A DNA stretch of 64,000 nucleotides from Stromatinia cepivora (Eukaryota; Ascomycota; Leotiomycetes; Helotiales; Sclerotiniaceae): contig RCTD01000017.1 of NCBI GenBank assembly GCA_014898415.1, forward strand, positions 433,001 through 497,000. Reading direction: 5' to 3'. The notes under the pieces were generated by a model. That model was not told the origin of the DNA, made no database searches, and saw nothing but the letters and a program-made list of their open reading frames with translations. Below are positions 1 to 11,862 of this stretch, piece after piece. A program made the translations under genes and the position numbers. Every line of letters begins with the position of its first letter. The first letter of the stretch is position 1.

Positions 1-871
1 AGATGATAGAAAGAAGTTGTTTCTTGAAGTTCAATTTGCTCAGAGACGAAATTATTTTTGCAACTTATCGGAAGCGGAGCATTTGATAAGGATATTTATT
101 ACATAAGCCATCACTTTTCTCCCATGCTTATTATTAGACGACCCGTTTTGTACACTCTCATCTCTTCACAAGTGAAAATGGTGATCGAAGTTGCCAGTTT
201 ATTATTCTTTCAAATTGGGCAAATGTTACATGAATCAAGGTTCTGTTTGAGTTGAACGGGTGTAATAAATCCAGAAGATTCGCAAGTGCATTCTTCGAAA
301 CCCAAAGTAGCACGAAATTGAACTCAATATCAAAGATTATAGAGATCCCATCATTCAAAATATTTACAATATTCAAGTTTATGAATGAATTCTGTATACT
401 TTATTTAATAATGAATATATACTACTATTTAAATATAATAAACTTGATTTTCATTTGATTTTCATTTGATCTTCAAATTTAAAGATATATTAGTATTATT
501 ACAATAATGAAATTCGAATTTGAAAATGATATAATAATAATTAGAAATTAATGAATTTTCTTATTTTTAATAGTCCGATACAAAAACTTAAGTTTTATAT
601 TTTCAATTCTGAAATCATATAATCAATATTATAGATTGTTGAATAGTTGATAACAAAATATTCTATTTTTTATATTTTATTATTCAAATTTTTTATATGA
701 AAATCAATGATAATATTTGAATACTATTATTCGTTTGCTATCATTGGAAATTCTGTCAAACGGAAAAGTGATCGATATTCAAATACTATATTTTCAATAT
801 TATAAATGGTAGTATATTTTTTGCTGCCAAACGAGCCTATAGTATACCAAAGAGCAAATATATGCAGTTGA
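1..871. other. AT-rich flank without a gene
   Basis: The first ~380 bases have ordinary composition, then the sequence becomes strongly AT-rich up to the LTR element at 872. Short ORFs are present in several frames but none shows a domain or a codon pattern I trust. At 822-837 there is a motif (TGCTGCCAAACGAGCC) whose reverse complement resembles the ends of many plant and fungal MITEs. I could not find its partner end, so I do not call an element. Confidence 0.5.
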
Positions 872-1021
872 TGTTACGAAATACACGTGATCGCGTCCGA
901 TCAGACTAGTACAGTATTAAGCTTCGAGCCGATCATATATATAGCTTTGTAGTATACTCTCTTTAGTTTTGTAGCTTTTAATTCTAAGATTGATTTCTAA
1001 ACGCTTATTGGGTTTGTTATA
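872..1021. repeat. Left LTR of the short element
   Basis: 150 bp, starting TGTTACGAAATA and ending in TTGTTATA, which aligns to TCGTCACA at the end of the right copy. All differences I see against the right LTR are C/T or G/A. Confidence 0.9.
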
Positions 1022-2383
1022 TTATTAAAAGCTCTTTCAGATAAAAAATGGAATAATATTTATATATATTCATATATATTTTGTTTGCTTTTGTCTAAGT
1101 ATATCGCTTTTGCTCTTTTGTTTGTATATAAATCTTTTTGATATTATTCGAAAATGTTGTCTTTTTTTTTACCTTTAATTTCTAAGTTATGGATTACAAT
1201 TCGATAAACCTTGTAATTATAGAACTTCGTGGTAAAATGATTTATCAGCGGAATGAAATCTTGTTTCTATACTTTTTGATTTTCGAATATATTTCTATTA
1301 TTTATATTCCTTTTTGTTTGAAACCCTTTTTTCCTGATCCTGAAAAGTTCAATAATAATTTTCAAAAGTTCGATACCTAGCTTTCTTCGATTCAAACGAA
1401 ACTATAAATAAACAATATTATGATTAGCGATTTTACAGTTCAATTTTATTATATTTATTTCAATCTCGAATTTTATATATAAGTTATAGTATTATTTTAG
1501 TTTTCTTTTTTTGATCAAAACATTCCTTTAGATTATATAACGATTCTAGATTAATTTATATGTGTTTATAATAATCCGAATAAAATTCAAAAAGCTGAAG
1601 ATAAGCTATTCATTCTCAAATAAGGAACCGATTCTTTATATACCTATATTGCAAAATTTGAAAGGACTCTTTACGAAGTCAAAGGTCAGAATTGACCCGA
1701 TTCGAATAAGATTTCAATTTTTCGTAATAGATTCAATACTATTTTTAGAAATCGTTTTTCTCAATAGCTTTCTCTTTTCCACTTTTATCCTGATTTTGTT
1801 CAGATCATATAACAATTAGTTGTTTGTATAGTGAATGGATTCTTTATATTATTCTATTCTAGTGAACCTAGAACCCCATATATATTGCAGAATCCATTTT
1901 ACTCTCGGAATTACGATTCAATGAATGTTAACAATCTTAATGTTATTGATGTCTTTAGTCCTTTTGATATCCAATCGAATAAACCCAATTATACTTTGAT
2001 TTTATTTTGTATACGAATATTCGAGTTTTCCTTTTTTGAAAGAACTCTTTTGTATAAACAAAATAAATATATATAATATAGAAGTATTTCCTATTAAATA
2101 CAAATTTATCCGTTAAATCTGTATCAAGGAGTTCGAGATCGATAAGAGTCTGTTCCGATTATTATATTGATTATTGAGTTCGAAATCAACGATAATAAAG
2201 ATTTAGGAAAGATGATCAATAACCGATATTTTGAAGATCGCTTGGAGGAAGTATATGGTACGATGGATGTATATTCGTTGGCTGTAATACAATCTGTGTA
2301 TCAGGTATTTTTATCAAAAGAAGATTAATGATCATTTTTGTACTTAAATCATTTGTTTAAAGTGAATTCGGGACGAATTCTTC

Positions 2384-2398
2384 AAAAGGAGAGGGTAG
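2384..2398 (+). other. Polypurine tract
   Basis: AAAAGGAGAGGGTAG lies immediately upstream of the right LTR, the expected place of a plus-strand primer site. It orients the element on the plus strand. Confidence 0.7.
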
Positions 2399-2548
2399 TG
2401 TTACGAAATATATATGATCGCGTTCGATCGGGTTAGTACAGTACTAAGCTTCGAGCCGATTATATATATAGCTTCGTAGTACACTCTCTTTAGCTCTATA
2501 GCTTTTAATTCTAAGGTTGATCTCTAAACGCTCGTTGGGTTCGTCACA
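2399..2548. repeat. Right LTR of the short element
   Basis: 150 bp, TGTTACGAAATA to TCGTCACA, followed by the duplicated GTTGA. It is less AT-shifted than the left LTR. Confidence 0.9.
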
Positions 2549-2553
2549 GTTGA

Positions 2554-3277
2554 TTGCGGACTTCGTTTGAGTTTCTACAGCTTAGAACATAATAAGGTGA
2601 GGGGCGGGGCTAGGCAACCTACTTTGATAAGCCGAGCAAAACTAAGTGGCTCTTTACGAGACTCTTAAACTCTATATGCGTAGATATTCTAGGACAAACG
2701 TCCGCCCTTCTCATGTCAATTATCGATCTTCATCTACGGAGGTTGAAGGGGTAAGTAATTTAAAACATTTTTGATCTACGTTTTTTTTCTGAATTTTTAT
2801 ACTGCTTTACAAATTTTAGTAAAAATTCGACTGTCCCACTTAAAATTCAGAATTTTTGATATTTTCAAGGTTTTCAACAAGAATTTCATTAAATTATGAA
2901 TATATTCATAAATTTTATAAGAGTTAATCAAGGGAGTTAACTCTTTTTGGGGGGGTGGAGGTATATGATTATAATGATGAGGTTAAATAGGGACGATTAT
3001 CAGAACTCAATGCAACGTTAAAAGACTCCACACCACCTCGCAAGATTCCACTTTTATGTTTCGTTCAATTTACATCTGCGCCGGCTAAATTCCATTGGTG
3101 TGTATTTTATTTGCGCTCCAACTACGGTTGAAAGATTTACATAATGTGCTAATGGACCTTGTCACCATGGTTATTGTTTGAGATAAAAGTCCTGTCCTAT
3201 TGCCATGTATTCCATTCCAACTCATTTTCTGTTGAAGGCCTCGACCCATCGTTCTTGCCTTTGGCACAACTAGAATT
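2554..3277. promoter_or_regulatory. Upstream region of the secreted-protein gene
   Basis: About 720 bp of non-coding sequence separate the LTR element from the start codon at 3278. A GGGGCGGGGC block at 2601-2610 contains the sequence GCGGGG (2604-2609), which fits the fungal CreA consensus SYGGRG. For a secreted, possibly sugar-active enzyme this could mean carbon catabolite control, but a single site is weak evidence. A G run (2950-2956) and AT-rich stretches fill the rest. Confidence 0.3.
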
Positions 3278-6220
3278 ATGTTCGTCCTTTGCAAGATTAT
3301 TGGAGTGTCTACTCTCATAGTCACAACAGTCTCCAGTCAATATATTTCCTTTAGCTCCAGTGCCTTGGACGCCAGACTTAATTCTTCCAGTCAGACACTT
3401 GCGTCCTTGATACCACAAGAGTTAAAGACGTTCGATTTCTCGCCTTTTGATGTTCTTTCCCAAAGAAATGAAAATGGAAATTATCATGTTGGCGACATCA
3501 CACTCAGGTATCGAGCTGTTGGAAATAGTTCGTGGACCAGTGTTGATTCCGCCGCCGAGAGGGTTGCGGTGACTTCCATTGGTGCCACTTCCGCAAATCT
3601 TGCACCAACGCTACCATCAAGAATTCCTTTAAACATCACGCGAGCCTGGTCCATGAGTGGAGCAGATATCACTCTGAATTTCACTATAACCAATCAAGGC
3701 ACGAGCAGCATTGAAATCGGAGCACTTGGATTTCCTATTGAGTTCAATAACATTTTTACGGACAGAACAGCAGTGGCTACTCAAAAAATGTGCTCTTTAG
3801 TGGATCCAAATATTGGTCTCGATGGTGGCTACCTGCGCGTGACCCCATTGTCAGGAACAGGACCAGCACTGGTAGTGACACCGTTAGGGCATACACCCCT
3901 TGAAGGTTGGCGATTCTTAGCAGAAGACCCCGACACGGCGTTGTACTATCAAAGCCAAACATTTGAAGGGTTCTATTCTTGGGAAACCTATACTTTAGCA
4001 TATACTCAAAATGAATGGAGTGGAACGAGCCCATGGAACCCCGGTACATCGGTAGTACTTGAGGCAGGCCAATCAATCACTAAAGGATTAAGGTTTTCAG
4101 CTGCAAGTAATATCAGTAACATCGAAACAACTGTGGCCAATACAGGAACGCCTGTTGCTATTGGTGTTCCGGGATACATCATTCCACAGGTAAACGACAG
4201 GATCTTTTATTTCGTATTCCCCTAAACCAAAGTCTGTTCTTGAACATCCAACTGTATTCGGACGTTTCATTCTATGCATTTGTTTTCCCCTAGTACAGTT
4301 TCGTTCGTTCATCTACTTTGGATGGAGCCTTGACCAGCAATTTACTGACTCCTGATAGGATATCACAGCTCAATTGTTCTTGCAACACACTTCGGCCGTC
4401 TCTTCCATCACATCAACTCCTGCTGGAGCTTTCACGTTTTCAGCGACGGCCACAAATAAATATACTCTCACACCTAGCTCCTCCGCCTGGGGAAGAGTGC
4501 GAGTAACAATTACATATGCTGATGGCCTTGTACAAACGGTCAATTATGTCATTACCCGCTCAGCACCTGCAGCTGTGTCTCTGTTGGGCACATTTTTGAC
4601 AACAAAACAGTGGCTTGAAACTAGCAGTGATCCATTCGATAGAGCACCATCAGTTATATCTTATGACCGCTCAGTTAATGCTCCAGTTCTTCAGGACCCA
4701 AGAGTCTGGATTGCTGGATTGAGTGATGAAGCAGGAGCTGGATCTTGGCTTGCAGCGACAATGAAACAAGCAATTTCACCCAACGCTGCTGAGATAACCA
4801 AATTGGAGCAATTTGCTACACAAACGTTGTGGGGTAGTATCCAGAACACCGATTATAGCGTCAAAATGAGCGTCTTTTACTACCAGCCAGATGCGGTTTC
4901 ATACAACTATTCATCATCAATAGAGTGGGGCGATTGGTGGAGCTGGAACAAAGAAGCAGCTTACGATACTGAAAGGACCTACGATTATGTTCATGTAACA
5001 GCTGCTTATTGGGCTCTCTATCGTGTTGCTAGATTCTATCCGACACTAGTGACAAAACAGACCTGGCAATGGTATTTAAATCAGGCGTATGAAACCATCA
5101 TCTATGCGACAGGCCCTGATACTTCGTACGTTGAGGTAGGATTAATGGGTGAAACAGTTTGGGGATATGTCTTGCAAGATTTGCAGAATGAAGGCAACAC
5201 GACTGCCGCGAATGCGGTGATAGCTGCAATGAAGACAAGGGCAACTTTGTGGGATAGTGAGGCTGTTCCTTTCGGAAGTGAGATGGCTTGGGATTCTACT
5301 GGGCAGGAAGGAGTTTACTATTGGTCCAAGTAAGCGAGCCATGATTTGTGTCTGAGAATTACTAACATATCTATGCTTTCAGCTACTTCGGTTTGACGGC
5401 AACGGTGACGAAGACAATTAACACGATCTTGGGATACATGCCTACAGTAAGCCATTGGGCCTGGAATGGCAACGCCAGAAGATATTGGGATTTTATGTAA
5501 GTCAATAACACTCGATAGTTTGCACGAGTTGCAGCGAAAGCTAGATGTGTACTGACGAGCCTAAGTTATGGTGGCAAGTTGATGGAATTTGAGCGAATGG
5601 GTCATCACTATGGATCCGGCTTAAATGCACTTCCATTACTATCATACTTCGAACAAAATCCCACCGAAACGTACCTGCTTCGAGTCGGTTATGGAGGAAC
5701 AAATGGACCATTATCCAACATCGACAGCGAGGGCTTTGCATCAGCAGCATTCCACACATGGCCAGACACTATGTCATGGGACGCATATAGCGGAGACTAC
5801 GGTCCAAACTTCGTCGGCCTAGCCCTTGGCTCTGGTACCTACGTCGTTGACGATGCAACACTAGGCCTCGTCGCTTTCGGTGGCACACTCACAGGCTCTA
5901 GCACTTCATGGACGGTAGTGCCGAAAGATGCCGTGAGAAGAAAAGTCTTCATTGCACAGTTGGGATTTAGATTCGAAGTTGATGCTGGTGCTATAGCAAG
6001 CGTAACGTACAAAAATGGAGCTGCGCAACTTACTATCGCGCCGAGTGTTGCTACGGTGTCGACTATGGCGCGTGCTAGTTCGACGATTTTGAGGGTTACG
6101 AAGACCGCGCAGGTGGGTTCGGTGGGTAATGCGGTTGTGTCGGGGTTGAAGCTTTTGAGGGGCGGATGGGCTGTTGATTTGGCGGATGGAGAGGTGGTTG
6201 TTTCGGTTACTTTTTCGTAG
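3278..6220 (+). CDS. Large secreted protein, probable DUF5695-type putative glycosidase
   Basis: Four exons join as 3278-4189, 4359-5329, 5383-5496 and 5566-6220, giving 883 residues. Introns are 169, 53 and 69 bp, all GT-AG, with branch-like CTGAC, CTAAC and CTGAC; reading phase is kept across each junction. The N-terminus has a hydrophobic signal peptide (about residues 1-20, cleavage near VSS-Q), so secretion is expected. The first ~400 residues are Ser/Thr- and Gly-rich, beta-sandwich-like. From about residue 490 there is a Trp- and Tyr-rich part (EWGDWWSWNKEAAYD, then WALYRVARFYP) like the helical-barrel half of polysaccharide-active enzymes, followed by a C-terminal beta-rich tail. The architecture recalls the fungal DUF5695 family, which is my memory of the family and not a search. 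No catalytic residues are assigned. The gene shows no RIP although it stands 730 bp from a dead transposon. Confidence 0.85.
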
Positions 6221-6323
6221 TGATTGAGGCTCGGGGGTTAGGATATGCAGAAGTGGAAAAATTAAGTGTTTATTGATACGCAACGTGGAGGTCAGCATGT
6301 GAAAGATGAACACTAGTGGGTAG

Positions 6324-6575
6324 CTATGGCACGTTGTTTATCATAGTCCATGCATTCAATATACATTGACCTCTCCAGCCCTCATTCATAGCTTCACTTA
6401 CACCCACTTTCCTTCCCCCAATAATACCCTCTTTCCAAAAATCTTCTACCACAAACAATAATATCATTTCTATCTCGCAAGCGCAAAATCTTAGCACAAA
6501 CGCAGGTTCATCCGCCACCACCCACTTCGACCTAAACTCGCTTATTTCCTTCTCTCGCTCTTTTTCTAAATCCAT
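6324..6575 (-). CDS. Small hypothetical ORF, uncertain
   Basis: 83 codons. The product begins with a charged helix-like segment (MDLEKEREKEISEF) and then becomes mixed hydrophobic. It lies tail-to-tail with the secreted-protein gene (stop at 6220), about 100 bp away. I recognise no family, see no intron and no good upstream context. It could be the antisense of a 3' UTR or a chance ORF. Confidence 0.25.
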   Translation of the reverse strand: MDLEKEREKEISEFRSKWVVADEPAFVLRFCACEIEMILLFVVEDFWKEGIIGGRKVGVSEAMNEGWRGQCILNAWTMINNVP

Positions 6576-7285
6576 ACCACAATTGCACTACTCAGGAGGA
6601 CCAAAGTCAATCTGCAGACCTCTACGATGTCGTCAATAGATATCAGGTTTTCTGGGGAGAAAAGGCCAATCACACAATTCGCTCATCAACTGTTTGTAAA
6701 TCCTCGGGTAATTTCATGGTGGAACATTTGGTAAAGAAGGTGTAGACTGCTCTAATGACTGATTCGTAAGGGGAAGATTGAGCATCACGTGGCTTACTTT
6801 TCTCCCCTATATTTCGATCAATTTTCGTGAGCCATGATCGAACGATTGAAATTTACGTCCAAAATGTGCCGCTCAGGGCCGAGATCCTTAGCGCCCTCCC
6901 GGAGGAGGTGGTGGGCGTTTATCTGAGACTTGTGCTGGGCCTTTACCCTCCTTGGTTTGGCTCGACCCCTTCGTGTTGCGATCATTGTGCTCCTTCCTCT
7001 GTCCCATTCTTCTATCAAATTCTATTGAACTTAAGGTTTCAAGACAATACCCTTGACGTGGCATTTCAGTTTCGAATTTGATGTTTGTGTTAGATCGTAG
7101 GATACATACCACGTCCTCTTTGTACATGCAAAGAGGCGGTACTGCCTTGAAATTTTGTGAGTTTTGATATGGTGCTTTGGATGTTGTAGGCTGAGGGGAA
7201 ATGTGTGAGCGTCCACAACCCTTGCTTGGATAGGTCGGTCGAGCACTTTCCATGTTGAGAGGATTAGCTGTCATGAGATTGTCGA

Positions 7286-7501
7286 CTACCGTGACAGTGT
7301 GATGTGACGAGAGTGTGAAGATCTGTAACATAACGGAGGCTCTGGTAAAAAGTCCATGGCTAAGGTTACTTGGACAAGTAGACCATTGACTGCGCGTCTT
7401 TCCGCCGCTGGATGACGTACATCGACGTGGATATTGAGCGGGACCACTTCGTCCTGTTGTTGACCAAATACTCGGATGCAAAACCCAAGCATTCTCTCCA
7501 T
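7286..7501 (-). CDS. Small hypothetical ORF, uncertain
   Basis: 71 codons of unbiased composition, starting MERMLGFCIRVFGQQQDE. It overlaps a 197-codon ORF in another minus-strand frame (6888-7481), so at most one can be real. No family is recognised. It may be an exon of a decayed gene. Confidence 0.2.
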   Translation of the reverse strand: MERMLGFCIRVFGQQQDEVVPLNIHVDVRHPAAERRAVNGLLVQVTLAMDFLPEPPLCYRSSHSRHITLSR

Positions 7502-9037
7502 TCTTTTCCTATAGCATAACCATTAGCTTTCATATAACTCTCCTATCTGGGATAGGTTGTGCCATTTATAATCAGTCTTGGTCATTTTATGTGGATGATT
7601 CTGTTTCCAATATAAGTGTCTCCTCAAAAACGCTAAACACTGAACCGATTATCACATACAAAGAAGCAGACGCTGCTTTCATCATCTCTTTCAAGACCTA
7701 TACTGCATCCCTCATAAACCATGCTCTTGGAATATCCCCAGGGAAAACCCATGCTAAGCATACTAGGCGGGGAAGACATGGAAAAATTGGCGGGAAAAAT
7801 GACATCGAGAATGTCTATTCCTCTGAAGCTGTGGGCTCAAGATAGCGAGCATACTGTAATCAAGAACCATGATTCCATATGTCAGGTCGGAGGTCAACAT
7901 TAACTCTCAGCCGCGAAGCGCCAACGCAAAGTCAGCCACGTGCAACAGTGCTACACACGATGCTAACTTGGTCACATCTCACCAGCCACAGGCACGACAC
8001 GAACCGATTGCGAATCCAAGACACAAAAGTACAAACACCGCATTCCAGTTTCCACGAGAGGGCAATCCGTCATTACGGGTATGAACACAGAGGACGTCAG
8101 ATGAACCCTGCTCTTTAATTTAATTCCCCGAGGCGATTTATGCGCGGCAATGTCGTGGGTTTGATGTCTGCGGGACGAGCCGAATTCACGGATGTTAACT
8201 TTATATAAACTATGGTACTCATTTATGGAGTCACGCCTTTGCTGAAGTATAGCGTGCAAAAATGGATCATGCGATTCCATTAGAGCATCCGGGGATATGC
8301 TGGAAATACATTCAAAATGCTTGATGTAGAGCACAGAGCCGGAAATGTTGAGAAGGCTCGTCGTGTAGCTTGAATTCTGGCATACGGAGTGTATTGATGG
8401 TGAAGGGGAATATTATGAGACTGTTTTGCGTCATTATTCTATTGGTAAATCTATTTATTTATATAAGTAATGTGCGATAAATATATAGAGTTTACCCTCC
8501 TTGTCGTCACCGGCCTGATATAGCTTCTAGTGTGCTGTAACCTACCCCTACAAAGCTACCAAAATCATGTGTTCCTGTATTTGCAATAAACAAACCTTTA
8601 CTTCGATAGCCACACCAAGTCGAAAGATAAAACAGACCGGCACTTTTGTATAGTGGTTAAAAATGTCACGGCGAGACTTCTAAAAAACGATTCTCTACTT
8701 AGGATTTTTCCTCCCGTTCGCAGGACGGGGGGGGGCACAAGGCTTCTGTCCCTTGACCTATGTTCCTTGTTCGTCTCTGAAAACTTCCTATGGAGTTGGA
8801 AAACATATCTCCGGTAGATTTTGTGGGTTGAATGTGTGGAGAGTGGGCAGGACGAGAAGCGAAGACGTAAATGTCTTCTACTCTTGATTGTAGATCTTCT
8901 GATCTCGAGAATGATCAAATGCGGACTGCATATGGGTTATGTCACGATTAAAAGCAAGATGTTATGTTGAAGATTGGGCGCAGGTCTATTTTGAAGCAAT
9001 TATACACACTAGCAATACGTGAAGAGTATCCCATCCC

Positions 9038-9070
9038 ATCATTCACCCATCATTCACCCATCATTCACCC
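9038..9070. repeat. Three tandem copies of an 11-bp unit
   Basis: The unit ATCATTCACCC is repeated three times without change, about 100 bp beyond the 3' end of the zinc-finger gene. Perfect identity suggests a recent slippage expansion. Confidence 0.85.
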
Positions 9071-9170
9071 ATCAAGTCATAACAATATATATTCCCGACC
9101 AAGTGAACTCCATCCATGCCCAACAATAACAACAAACACTTTCAGACTTTAAACTATCACGACAACCTGC

Positions 9171-10146
9171 CTATTCCGCCATATGAAATTCTAACATGAA
9201 ACCGGGACTCCATTGCAGACCAACGATCTTCCAATTCATCAGATCCCCAAATTCCAGGGCATTCATGCCGGAATCAGTCATATTGAACTCTTCAGCAAAT
9301 GGATGATCTGCATCGGGTGGCTCGATCGTAGGTATCGGAATATCGTAATCTGATATCGCAGTGCTACCGATAGCTCCGTTCGTTAAGGTAGCACCTGATT
9401 CTTGATGGTGTGATATTGCGTCGAGAGGAAGCGAGAGTGTGCTCTTGAGGTTGTAAGGATACCCTGATGCAATCTCCGGGGATGCGCTTGTTGGATCGAA
9501 AGGTGTGCTTTGATTGATTGCAGAGCTCATCGTCTTCATTTCTACAGAGCGCAGTTGTGACAGTGTTTGTGAGGGCATCGCTTGTTGGTCGTCGGACGGG
9601 CTGAGGACAGAGTCATTCCCTGCCGGTTGATTAAAGAGTGAAAAACGATGCAGTGGAGCTGCCAAGTATAAGGAGAGGGGAGAAATGGATCTGTTATCGA
9701 AGGAGTGCGGGAGTGGATAGAAGGTTGGTGAGGGAAAGTCATCTGTTTCATTGTTAGTATGCGTATTGCTCAGGTTTTGTTAATCACATACCTCGGCAAA
9801 CCGTGAATGAAGAAGGATGGAAGCTTTTAACGTCGGCGACGGCAAGACCTGGCGCGGAAAGTATTGGCTGAACGGGGCTTCTGCCGAAATTCTTCTTGCA
9901 CCTGTGTCTCACGATTTGTACAAACGATTTGTTGCAGTAATGGCAACGTGATGTTTGTTTGGTGGTGCGAGAACTTTCGCGATGCACTCTGCGTTTATGT
10001 TGTACCAAATCCTTTACCATTGCGTGGCAGATAGAGCATTCCTCTTCATCTTTATGCACAGTACGTATGTGCGAATCAAGTCGCCGTTTTCCGTCGAAGG
10101 TCTTCCAGCATTCAGTGCAGGTTGCTGCATCAAGAGAAGTTGCCAT
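9171..10146 (-). CDS. C2H2 zinc-finger protein, putative transcription regulator
   Basis: Two exons on the minus strand, 10146-9792 and 9742-9171, give 308 residues. The 49-bp intron starts GTATGT, contains ACTAAC and ends CAG, and the phase is preserved. The N-terminal third carries three fingers: C10/C13/H26/H31, C37/C40/H50/H55 and a variant third finger C68/C71/H81 with C83 in place of the last His. A basic linker follows the third finger. The remainder is Ser/Pro/Gln-rich and acidic near the end, typical of an activation or disordered region, with no further fold. The likely role is nuclear DNA binding, inferred from the fingers alone; the targets cannot be known from the sequence. Its neighbours on both sides are gene-poor, so context adds nothing. 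The start at 10146 precedes the first finger closely and no upstream ATG in frame is needed. Confidence 0.85.
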
Positions 10147-10423
10147 GATGACTGTGAATGAGGTGTGTGAGGGTTATACTCTGGTTAAAGAGGTTGTGAT
10201 GTTGTAATATGGTGAGAGCTTGGTCAGAATTAGACATTCAAAATAGTTATAATCCAAGGAGGCATCACTCACCACTTAAATAAACTCACCACCATGTGCC
10301 ATGTCAAAAAGAACGAGACCCGAAGCAGCGAAGGCTACTCAAAAACCCAAGTCCATCTACTGCATCTTTCCATCTCGGAGTTGGAACTTTCATGGCTTCC
10401 GACGGATCTGAAACCAACTTCGA

Positions 10424-10882
10424 ATGGCAAGTTATTCGTGTAGCCTGACGGGAAGAAACATGCTCAAGGAAGAACTCGAAATCATCCCACTTGCTTGCTT
10501 TTCTGGTCTAAGGAGTGCCATGACGGTAGAAATATTTGTTTGCTTGATGAGATACGCAAAGAACAAACGGATTCATCCTGGTTTTAGGGCGATGAAGGTA
10601 GCTCGAAGATGTGAGGAGATATGCGTGCCAAGACGTTTGGGTAACGCTCCTAGACGCGCCGAAATATCGCAATCTATTGCAGGTGCGTATCCACGCACAA
10701 ATATATGGCTGCTAGTGATGAGACGAATAGGGAGAAGAATGACTACCTTTGGCTTAGCCTGTTTCCACAAACGGACATCTGATAATGCTTCCCCAGGTAA
10801 ATATATAAGTCAAATCAAGGTTCCCAAAGAGACGCTGCAGCCATGCGACGGCTCTTTCCGACTGCGAGTGGAAGTTATATGA
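10424..10882 (+). CDS. Hypothetical ORF, uncertain
   Basis: 152 codons, single exon, basic product rich in Arg and Cys starting MASYSCSLTGRNMLKEE. It overlaps minus-strand ORFs. No domain, signal peptide or membrane segment is convincing. Its length is unusual for chance in this composition, which is the only argument for it. Confidence 0.2.
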   Translation: MASYSCSLTGRNMLKEELEIIPLACFSGLRSAMTVEIFVCLMRYAKNKRIHPGFRAMKVARRCEEICVPRRLGNAPRRAEISQSIAGAYPRTNIWLLVMRRIGRRMTTFGLACFHKRTSDNASPGKYISQIKVPKETLQPCDGSFRLRVEVI

Positions 10883-11541
10883 AAGATAAAACTTATCACT
10901 ATACTGTTTAAATAGGATGCAAATGCAAGATAGAATGAAAAATAGGATGATTCGGTTCTTCGAAGCGCTGTACACACAGCCTTGGTTTGCAATGGCATCT
11001 TTCGTTTGCACATTATTAGAAAACGAATGTTGTTATTAGCGATCAAAAGCATGCATAGTTGGCATTAATGAATCGATGATTGGATTGCACAAAGCAGGCG
11101 AGGAATTGGGGACTAGAGATTGTGTTGTAGGCACAGAATCTGTTGTGCGAGGAGGAATCAATATGTGACGTGCAGTCCCAGCATCTAACAATGTGATTGA
11201 CGTTCAGTAGAATTTTTAAGTGACGACAAGAACCAGATCCAAGACAAACGGAAACGAAACCACTTTCCACTATCCCGATTGCAGGGGAATTTGTGGTGGG
11301 AAGTTTGTTTGTTTGATCTGGTATATGAAATAATTCCTAGTGGTTCCATTTGGATACCGGCGTCCATGTAACGGGAGCCAGGACATGCATTTAAATATGA
11401 GGAGTCGTGTCGTCTGCATGTTCATGCTTTTGGGTTGACTCTACGGGCGGGTGCAAAATCCGGATTGGCTACTTAGTGTCCAAACCAATGAGAGGAGCTG
11501 TGCTCTTGAGTACGTAACATCTCTGGATCGGACCACTGGCT

Positions 11542-11862
11542 TCAGCTAGTTGTGTTTGCTTTTGAGCCCTGGAAAAACCATACGTTGCGATATGCGACAT
11601 GGTGAGGGAACGCCATGATATTGAGGTTGAAATCTGAGCTGGGCACATCCGGATAAAGCGTTGGGAATTTGAAGAAAGTTGGGGTATGATAAACGAGATT
11701 ATCGATGCCGAAGACCCCTGAAGTAGCTGATAAAAGGGTCCCCAGTGCCTGGTCTACGCAAGATGTCGTTACTTCGGACGACTTGGACGAAATAACTTGA
11801 ATACCACACGACAATCCTAGAGCATCCAGATACTCATCATATTTACCCTCAGACTTACTCAT
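11542..11862 (-). CDS. Hypothetical ORF of 106 codons
   Basis: The product starts MSKSEGKYDEYLDALGLSC and has a balanced, soluble-protein composition with no low complexity. The start has a purine-poor but acceptable context (TCAATGA). A donor-like GTAAGT lies just after the ATG, so the true gene model might differ. No family is recognised. It may be a remnant of a larger gene. Confidence 0.3.
   Translation of the reverse strand: MSKSEGKYDEYLDALGLSCGIQVISSKSSEVTTSCVDQALGTLLSATSGVFGIDNLVYHTPTFFKFPTLYPDVPSSDFNLNIMAFPHHVAYRNVWFFQGSKANTTS

Larger units (their letters stand above)
872..2548. mobile_element. Short LTR retroelement with target duplication, non-autonomous
   Basis: Two 150-bp direct repeats (872-1021 and 2399-2548) begin TG and end CA (TA in the mutated left copy). 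The 5-mer GTTGA stands immediately before the left repeat (867-871) and after the right repeat (2549-2553), which is a clean target-site duplication. A purine tract sits directly before the right repeat, so the plus strand is probably the coding sense. The 1.38-kb interior has no recognisable gag, protease, reverse transcriptase or integrase, and its ORFs are short and AT-biased. It is best described as a small LARD/TRIM-like derivative. The two LTRs differ by transitions, consistent with RIP after insertion. Confidence 0.9.
6221..9170. other. Intergenic region with doubtful small ORFs
   Basis: About 3 kb between the secreted-protein gene and the zinc-finger gene. Several ORFs of 60-200 codons overlap on both strands around 6820-7500 and 7590-8330, none with a domain. 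The longest (6888-7481, minus, 197 codons) ends in a Pro/Gly-rich tail and conflicts with another frame, so I do not call it. A G run at 8727-8736 and a short tandem repeat at 9038-9070 lie here. Confidence 0.5.

Noticed and set aside
58..458. Three overlapping ORFs of 65-72 codons at the left edge
   Set aside because: They overlap on both strands, show no motif and cross into AT-rich DNA.
822..837. MITE-end-like motif TGCTGCCAAACGAGCC
   Set aside because: No matching inverted end or target duplication could be found nearby.
6888..7481. 197-codon minus-strand ORF with a Pro/Gly-rich tail
   Set aside because: It overlaps other equally long frames, has no domain and reads like low-complexity chance sequence.
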